From Acipenser ruthenus (Eukaryota; Chordata; Actinopteri; Acipenseriformes; Acipenseridae), in assembly GCF_902713425.1 (NCBI RefSeq), contig NC_081198.1, positions 22,117,188 to 22,181,187 of the forward strand: a stretch of 64,000 nucleotides of DNA, written 5' to 3'. Positions 58,416 to 64,000 of this stretch are shown here, one piece after another. The stretch's first letter is position 1. The number at the start of each line of letters is the position of its first letter. The notes below the pieces were generated by a model. The model was not told the origin of the DNA. It ran no database searches and saw only the letters and a program-made list of their open reading frames with translations. Both the position numbers and the translations under genes were made by a program.

Positions 58416-61400
58416 TACTCTTTTATTGAGATTTTACATTTTTTACATTTACACCCATTCGTTTTTTCATTCATTTTACATTTCTTTTAAAGATGACATT
58501 CATGCATACAGACATACATTTTGTTTTAAAAGCATTTAAAATACATTTTAAAAACACCAAGACAATTGTGCTTTGTACATGGTTAAAACAGACACAGATT
58601 AAAATCAACATGAAAAAAACCTGTGCTGCTTTAAAAGTGACTGGAAAAAAAGAACCATCTATAAAAAACCAGTGCTTGTGAGGGCCGGGGAGTGCTCTCT
58701 AAAAAGGTTCAAAAGTGAACATAAAACTATATTACTAAAACAGGGACAGGGGAAAAGGGACAGTGTATGAAACAGTGAGTTAAAATTCTAAAATTTTAAA
58801 ACACTTAAAATGTAACTTTTAATAGTTTACATTAAAAATCTTTTAGATACATAAAACAAAACAAAACAAAATCAAATAAAACATTCAAAATAAATCAAAT
58901 CAAAGGTCCATAAAACTGAAACAAAAAGACTACATAAAACCAGGGCACCGTTGAAAAACGGTCATGCCAGCTAAAAAGGGCGGAATGCTGGCATGACAAA
59001 ATAAATAAAAGGCTTAGCGGTGCCCCGTAGTCCCGCTCCTAGGAGCTAGCGGTTCCAGTTTTTTCCTTTATTCCATCTTCACGTCCTGAAGTCCGGCGAT
59101 CCTCCACTCCGCGCAGGCCTTGTCCTTCCCGAGGGTCCGGATGTCCAGAATTACAAAGTCCTTGATAAGAGTTTGTGCCCTTCTGGTCGTGGTGATAGTG
59201 TCTAGCTCCTGCTTGTGATAGACACAGACGTTACGGCCTTCCCACAGGATCTGCTTGACAACATTGATGACACGCCAAACGCACTTAGCTGTGCTGGTAG
59301 TGATTCCTCCCGCAGGCCCATAGAGCACAGTCTCAGCGGTCATCTTGGCCGTGTCAGCAAACCTGTTTAGGAAGACAGAGACAGAGAGCCAGACACTGCC
59401 AGCCACATCACACTCCCAGAAGATATGGGCTGGTGTTTCTCTCTTGCGGCACTTTGCATAGGGGCATGTTTCTACTTGGGCTAGTCCCCTCCTGAACATG
59501 AACGCTCGAGTGGGGAGTGCACTGTGGACGGTGTTCCATGCTATATCCTTCTGGACATTACTGAGGCAGCTGTGAGACACATTCTCCCAGATTTTTTGGC
59601 TTTGGGTGAGGGAGAAAGTAGCTACTTTTTCAATTTCCTGGGAACCGGCAAGATATTTAGTTACAGCCTTGTATTCCCAGGAGGCCAATTTTGCTTTATC
59701 TAAGCCCAATTTATATATAGTGTCCCTTAAGGTTCTATAATACAATGGGGGGTCCCAGGAGTACGGCACGGTGTTATCAATAGTGCAGAGGCCCAAGGCC
59801 CTGAGACAGGTGGCAAAATAGAAACGATTCATGTAACATACCTTCCTGTCCAGGGCCTGGATGTTCTTGATAGTTTGCGTGAGCCCCTGCACTCGGGTGA
59901 GCTGCACAACGTCCGGGACCCCCTTACCTCCCTTCTTGTCGGCTTTACTCAGAGTGGCTCGTTTTACCCTCTCCATCTTGCTGCCCCAGATAAAGCGGTG
60001 GATAATGCGGTCCACCACTTTTTTGGTGGTCCTGTCTGGGGGAAAGATTTTTCCTACATAAGAGAGGATGGGGAACAGTATAGACTTGGTTATTAATACT
60101 CTACCCGTCATTGTTAAGGATCTTGTGCTCCATCCGCCAATCTTTTTACGGACCTGGTTAATGGCCGCCGTCCAGCTCTGGGCCCCCGAGCTATTGTTCT
60201 CAAAAATGAGGCCCAGAATCTTGATTTTGTCCTTTTTGACAGGGTACATGTCCGACAGTTCCCTATCTACCTGCCAATTTTTAGACACGTAGACTTCGCT
60301 CTTGGACTTATTAATCACTGCCCCGGTCGCCGTGCAGTACTTCTCAAGGATATTACTAATCCGAGGTACCGACGATGTGTTGGTGCAAATGAGTGACACA
60401 TCGTCCATATATGCTGTTGTTTTGACCTGGACCCCGTTGGATCCAGGCAGCTGGAAACCAGTTATATTGGTATCCCTACGAATTGCCTGCAGGAGGGGTT
60501 CAATGCACACGACATATAGCAGTGGGGATAGTGGGCAACCCTGTCTGACCCCTGACTGGATAGATATTTTACCAGTCAGGTGCCTGTTCACCAAGACTCG
60601 GGTACTAATGTTTGTATATATGGTTTTAACCCACTCCCTAAGTCCAGGAGCGAATTTCATCTGGTCCATCACTTTGTACATATATTCATGGCTTACCCTA
60701 TCGAACGCCTTCTCCTGGTCAAGGTTGAACAGGCAGAGGGGATGGTTCCGTTCTCTAGAATAAGCCAGAATGTCCCTTGTTAACATTAAAATATCCGTGA
60801 TGGACCTCCCTGGGACGCCACAAGCCTGGTCGGGGCCAATGACCAAAGGGAGGTGTACTTGTAGCCGGAGCATCAGAGCTTTGGCTAGTATCTTGTAATC
60901 CACGCAAAGGAGGCTGATTGGGCGCCAATTCCGTAGATCTTTAACTTCCCCTTTCTTATGAAGGAGAGTAATTACACTCTCCCGCATAGAAGGGCCCAAC
61001 CGCTTCTCCCTGTAGACCGCTCTGTAGACCTCCGCTAAATGGACTTTTAGCGTGTCCCAAAAAAGATGGTAATACTCACCCGGGATGCCATCTGGACCTG
61101 GCGTCTTACCGGTGTTCATGGTCTTAACCGCCTGGGTGAGCTCCTCCAGCGTGAGTTCTGGGTCCTTCTCCTCCTCCTCGTCGTCCCGCACTGAGTCAGG
61201 CTCCAACTGGCTCAGGAACCACTCTATCAGGGTGTCATCTGTAGCTTTGATGTTATACAGGTCCCTATAGAAGTTCTCTACCACTTTTTTCACTCCCTCA
61301 CTATCCTCTACTATCCTCCCCCTGCTGTCGAGCATGGAGGACATCAAGTGCCGCTTCTCCCTCGTTTTCTGGAAGAAGAAGCGAGTACACTTTTCGTCTT

Positions 61401-61616
61401 CCTCCATTTTTTGCACTTTTGCATTGTGCATGACCTTTCGTTGTTCCTCCCTACAAAGCACTGAAAGATCTAGCTTGGTCTGGGCTATCTCGTCGCTTAC
61501 AGGGAACCCCCGAAGCTGAAGCAGGCTCAGATGCTGGAGGGCAGCATTCAGGTATTTATATTTGGCTCTCCTTTCTTTTGCTTTCCTCTTGCCTGCTGCT
61601 ATGAAATAACCCTTAG
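58416..61616 (-). mobile_element. LINE A7 (Tx1-clade, Keno-like), 5' part replaced by spacer
   Basis: Family A copy cut inside ORF2 at about residue 300. The cut end joins U2 spacer sequence (ggcatagggacatg) with no target duplication and no U2 5' part, so a recombination or deletion is more likely than ordinary 5' truncation. The 3' UTR and twin hairpins are kept. Confidence 0.93.
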
Positions 61617-61728
61617 GGCATAGGGACATGTTCCACCACACTTGTCTGGTTAGCTGCATGCTCCCAGGAAACAACCTGCTGCTGTCTACATCATCACCAC
61701 ATGTGAATAAAAGAAAGAAAGACAGCAA
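59068..61728 (-). pseudogene. LINE A7 ORF2 fragment fused to a spacer-derived frame
   Basis: An 886-codon open frame. The first 38 codons (MLSFFLLFTCGDD ...) come from the U2 spacer and GA-tract flank; the remaining 848 equal ORF2 residues 300-1147. It keeps the whole reverse transcriptase (LDQEKAFDRV, YMDD) and the C-terminal CCHC motif but has no endonuclease. H320Y and M487T are private changes. The fusion is in frame by chance; there is no sign that the spacer ATG is used. Confidence 0.85.
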
Positions 61729-61914
61729 GAAAGAAAGAGAGAAAGAAAGAGAGAAAGAGAGAAAGAAAGAGAGAAAGAAAGAAAGAGAGAAAGAAAAAAA
61801 AAGAAGTAAAACGGCGGGAAAACTTGCATCAACACTGGCACTCTCCCTCCAGCAGGGGTAGACAAAATGCTCACAGGAGAGATCCAGATCTGACTTTGAC
61901 CAACGTTAGAGAAA

Positions 61915-62103
61915 GGTGTGCACCGTTCCCGGAGGTACTGCAATACCGGGCCGATGCGTGGAGTGGACGGAGCAAGCCCCTGTTCCATCTCCCGATTCCA
62001 AAAATCAATTTAATATATGGTCCCCTGATAGGGGACGTATCAGATATTAAACTGATAAGAACAGATACTACACTTGATCTTAGCCAAAAGGCCGAGAAGC
62101 GAT
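61915..62103 (-). ncRNA. RNU2: U2 snRNA
   Basis: Full-length consensus copy with intact promoter elements; it lies just upstream of the A7 junction. Confidence 0.97.
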
Positions 62104-62702
62104 GGCGACTTGGCCCTTGCCCGGGGCCCCCCAGCCCGGACGGCACAGGGGGATTCAAAGGTGGGTGCAAAATTTCAAGCACAAGCAGACCCCCAAAAAA
62201 CGGGTTGCTGCTTCCAGAGGGGAAATGTGCAATTTAAGCAGGAGAAAACAAAACAAAGCAAAAACACACACATAACACCAAAAACAAAACATAAACTGGC
62301 GGAGTGCGTCTTACAAATAGTCATGCCAAGCTGCTATGCTGTGCAAGGTGCCTTGGGTAACTACAACTGTGCCTCGCTGGCTGGCTGGCTTGCTAAGAAG
62401 GTCCTGGCATAGGGACATGTTCCACCACACTTGTCTGGTTAGCTGCATGCTCCCAGGAAACAACCTGCTGCTGCCTACATCATCACCACATGTGAATAAA
62501 AGAAAGAAAGACAGCAAGAAAGAAAGAGAGAAAGAAAGAGAGAAAGAGAGAAAGAAAGAGAGAAAGAAAGAAAGAGAGAAAGAAAAAAAAGAAGTAAAAC
62601 GGCGGGAAAACTTGCATCAACACTGGCACTCTCCCTCCAGCAGGGGTAGACAAAATGCTCACAGGAGAGATCCAGATCTGACTTTGACCAACGTTAGAGA
62701 AA

Positions 62703-62891
62703 GGTGTGCACCGTTCCCGGAGGTACTGCAATACCGGGCCGATGCGTGGAGTGGACGGAGCAAGCCCCTGTGCCATCTCCCGATTCCAAAAATCAATTTA
62801 ATATATGGTCCCCTGATAGGGGACGTATCAGATATTAAACTGATAAGAACAGATACTACACTTGATCTTAGCCAAAAGGCCGAGAAGCGAT
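62703..62891 (-). ncRNA. RNU2: U2 snRNA, A120C variant
   Basis: Full-length copy with A120C, the partner of 57494-57682. Confidence 0.96.
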
Positions 62892-63488
62892 GGCGACTTG
62901 GCCCTTGCCCGGGGCCCCCCAGCCCGGACGGCACAGGGGGATTCAAAGGTGGGTGCAAAATTCCAAGCACAAGCAGACCCCCAAAAAACGGGCTGCTGCT
63001 TCCAGAGGGGAAATGTGCAATTTAAGCAGGAGAAAACAAAACAAAGCAAAAACACACACATAACACCAAAAACAAAACATAAACTGGCGGAGTGCGTCTT
63101 ACAAATAGTCATGCCAAGCTGCTATGCTGTGCAAGGTGCCTTGGGTAACTACAACTGTGCCTCGCTGGCTGGCTGGCTTGCTAAGAAGGTCCTGGCATAG
63201 GGACATGTTCCACCACACTTGTCTGGTTAGCTGCATGCTCCCAGGAAACAACCTGCTGCTGTCTACATCATCACCACATGTGAATAAAAGAAAGAAAGAC
63301 AGCAAGAAAGAGAGAAAGAAAGAGAGAAAGAGAGAAAGAAAGAGAGAAAGAAAGAAAGAGAGAAAGAAAAAAAAAAGAAGTAAAACGTTGGGAAAACTTG
63401 CATCAACACTGGCACTCTCCCTCCAGCAGGGGTAGACAAAATGCTCACAGGAGAGATCCAGATCTGACTTTGACCAACGTTAGAGAAA

Positions 63489-63624
63489 GGTGTGCACCGT
63501 TCCCGGAGGTACTGCAATACCGGGCCGATGCGTGGAGTGGACGGAGCAAGCCCCTGTTCCATCTCCCGATTCCAAAAATCAATTTAATATATGGTCCCCT
63601 GATAGGGGACGTATCAGATATTAA
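63489..63624 (-). pseudogene. RNU2: U2 3' part (nt 54-189) at the A8 3' junction
   Basis: Consensus U2 from nt 54 on, followed by the family A terminus AGAGTAT. It has the aaacgttggg spacer variant. Confidence 0.93.
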
Positions 63625-64000
63625 TACTCTTTTATTGAGATTTTACATTTTTTACATTTACACCCATTCGTTTTTTTCATTCATTTTACATTTCTTTTAA
63701 AGATGACATTCATGCATACAGACATACATTTTGTTTTAAAAGCATTTAAAATACATTTAAAAACACCAAGACAATTGTGCTTTGTACATGGTTAAAACAG
63801 ACACAGATTAAAATCAACATGAAAAAAACCTGTGCTGTTTTAAAAGTGACTGGAAAAAAAGAACCATCTATAAAAAACCAGTGCTTGTGAGGGCCGGGGA
63901 GTCCTCTCTAAAAAAGTGAACATAAACCTAGATCTAAAACAGGGACAGGGGAAAAGGGACAGTGTATAAACAGTGAGTTAAAATTCTAAAATTTTAAAAC
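63625..64000 (-). mobile_element. LINE A8 (Tx1-clade, Keno-like), 3' UTR only, cut by window edge
   Basis: The last 376 bp of a family A 3' UTR. It differs from A7 at several places, for example gagtcctctct and a shorter aaaaaagtgaacataaacc, so it is not a simple copy of A7. The rest lies beyond the window. Confidence 0.9.

Larger units (their letters stand above)
61617..63624 (-). repeat. U2 array block 9 between A7 and A8
   Basis: Two full units and one cut at U2 by A8. The second and third units share several variants with 57494-58415, consistent with a duplicated block about 5.2 kb away. Confidence 0.95.

Noticed and set aside
1-64000. LTR retrotransposon or other virus-like element
   Set aside because: No long terminal repeats, protease, integrase, capsid or envelope motifs. 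YMDD in family A lies in a LINE-type polymerase with an APE endonuclease.
1-64000. CRISPR array suggested by the regular repeat spacing
   Set aside because: Units are about 790 bp with U2 genes inside, and the sequence is eukaryotic.
1-64000. Pure assembly artefact of stacked repeats
   Set aside because: Units carry different private variants and different element junctions, so most copies are distinct. Exact copy number and homopolymer lengths still deserve read-level checks.

Overview
The window is one locus: a tandem array of U2 snRNA genes, all on the minus strand, invaded by target-specific non-LTR retrotransposons (LINEs) that lie in the same orientation as U2. The U2 sequence, its proximal (PSE-like) and distal (SPH/octamer-like) promoter elements, the 3' box and the Tx1-type LINEs point to a vertebrate, most likely a fish or amphibian. 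U2-specific Tx1-clade LINEs (the Keno family) are known from fish; assignment to a named family or species was not possible without a search.

Array: I count 19 full-length U2 copies (about 189 nt each), 8 truncated 3' parts and 3 truncated 5' parts. The basic unit is 779-802 bp. It holds U2, about 280 bp of promoter sequence, a spacer and a purine-rich GA/GAAA microsatellite some 110 bp downstream of the U2 3' end. Length differences between units are mostly in the microsatellite.

Elements: family A (about 6.78 kb when complete) occurs eight times: A1 1-2003 (cut by the window edge), A2 8775-15552, A3 16773-23555, A4 24760-31542, A5 38014-44740, A6 51746-56837 (5' truncated), A7 58416-61616 (truncated in ORF2) and A8 63625-64000 (cut by the window edge). 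Family A encodes ORF1 with three CCHC knuckles, in most copies split into two overlapping frames, then ORF2 with an APE-type endonuclease, a reverse transcriptase and a C-terminal CCHC motif. A second lineage is represented by element C, 45187-50188, complete with open ORF1 and ORF2, and element B, 32802-34364, which carries only an ORF1. B and C sit next to the U2 branch-site recognition sequence.

Most notable observations: (1) family A begins with about 36 nt that match the 5' end of U5 snRNA, starting at U5 nucleotide 1; (2) A1 carries one extra base in a C-run that fuses the two ORF1 frames into one; (3) A1-A5 share the same unusual 5' junction, deep in the U2 spacer, so much of their multiplication is probably by array duplication (periods 8003 and 7987 bp) and not by retrotransposition; (4) two integration positions in U2 are seen, near nt 39 and near nt 54, the second supported by a 9-bp direct repeat around A6; (5) element C carries an extra 11-nt piece of U2 inside its A-tail; (6) element B is an ORF1-only LINE. 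All protein-coding capacity here belongs to LINEs; I found no host protein gene.
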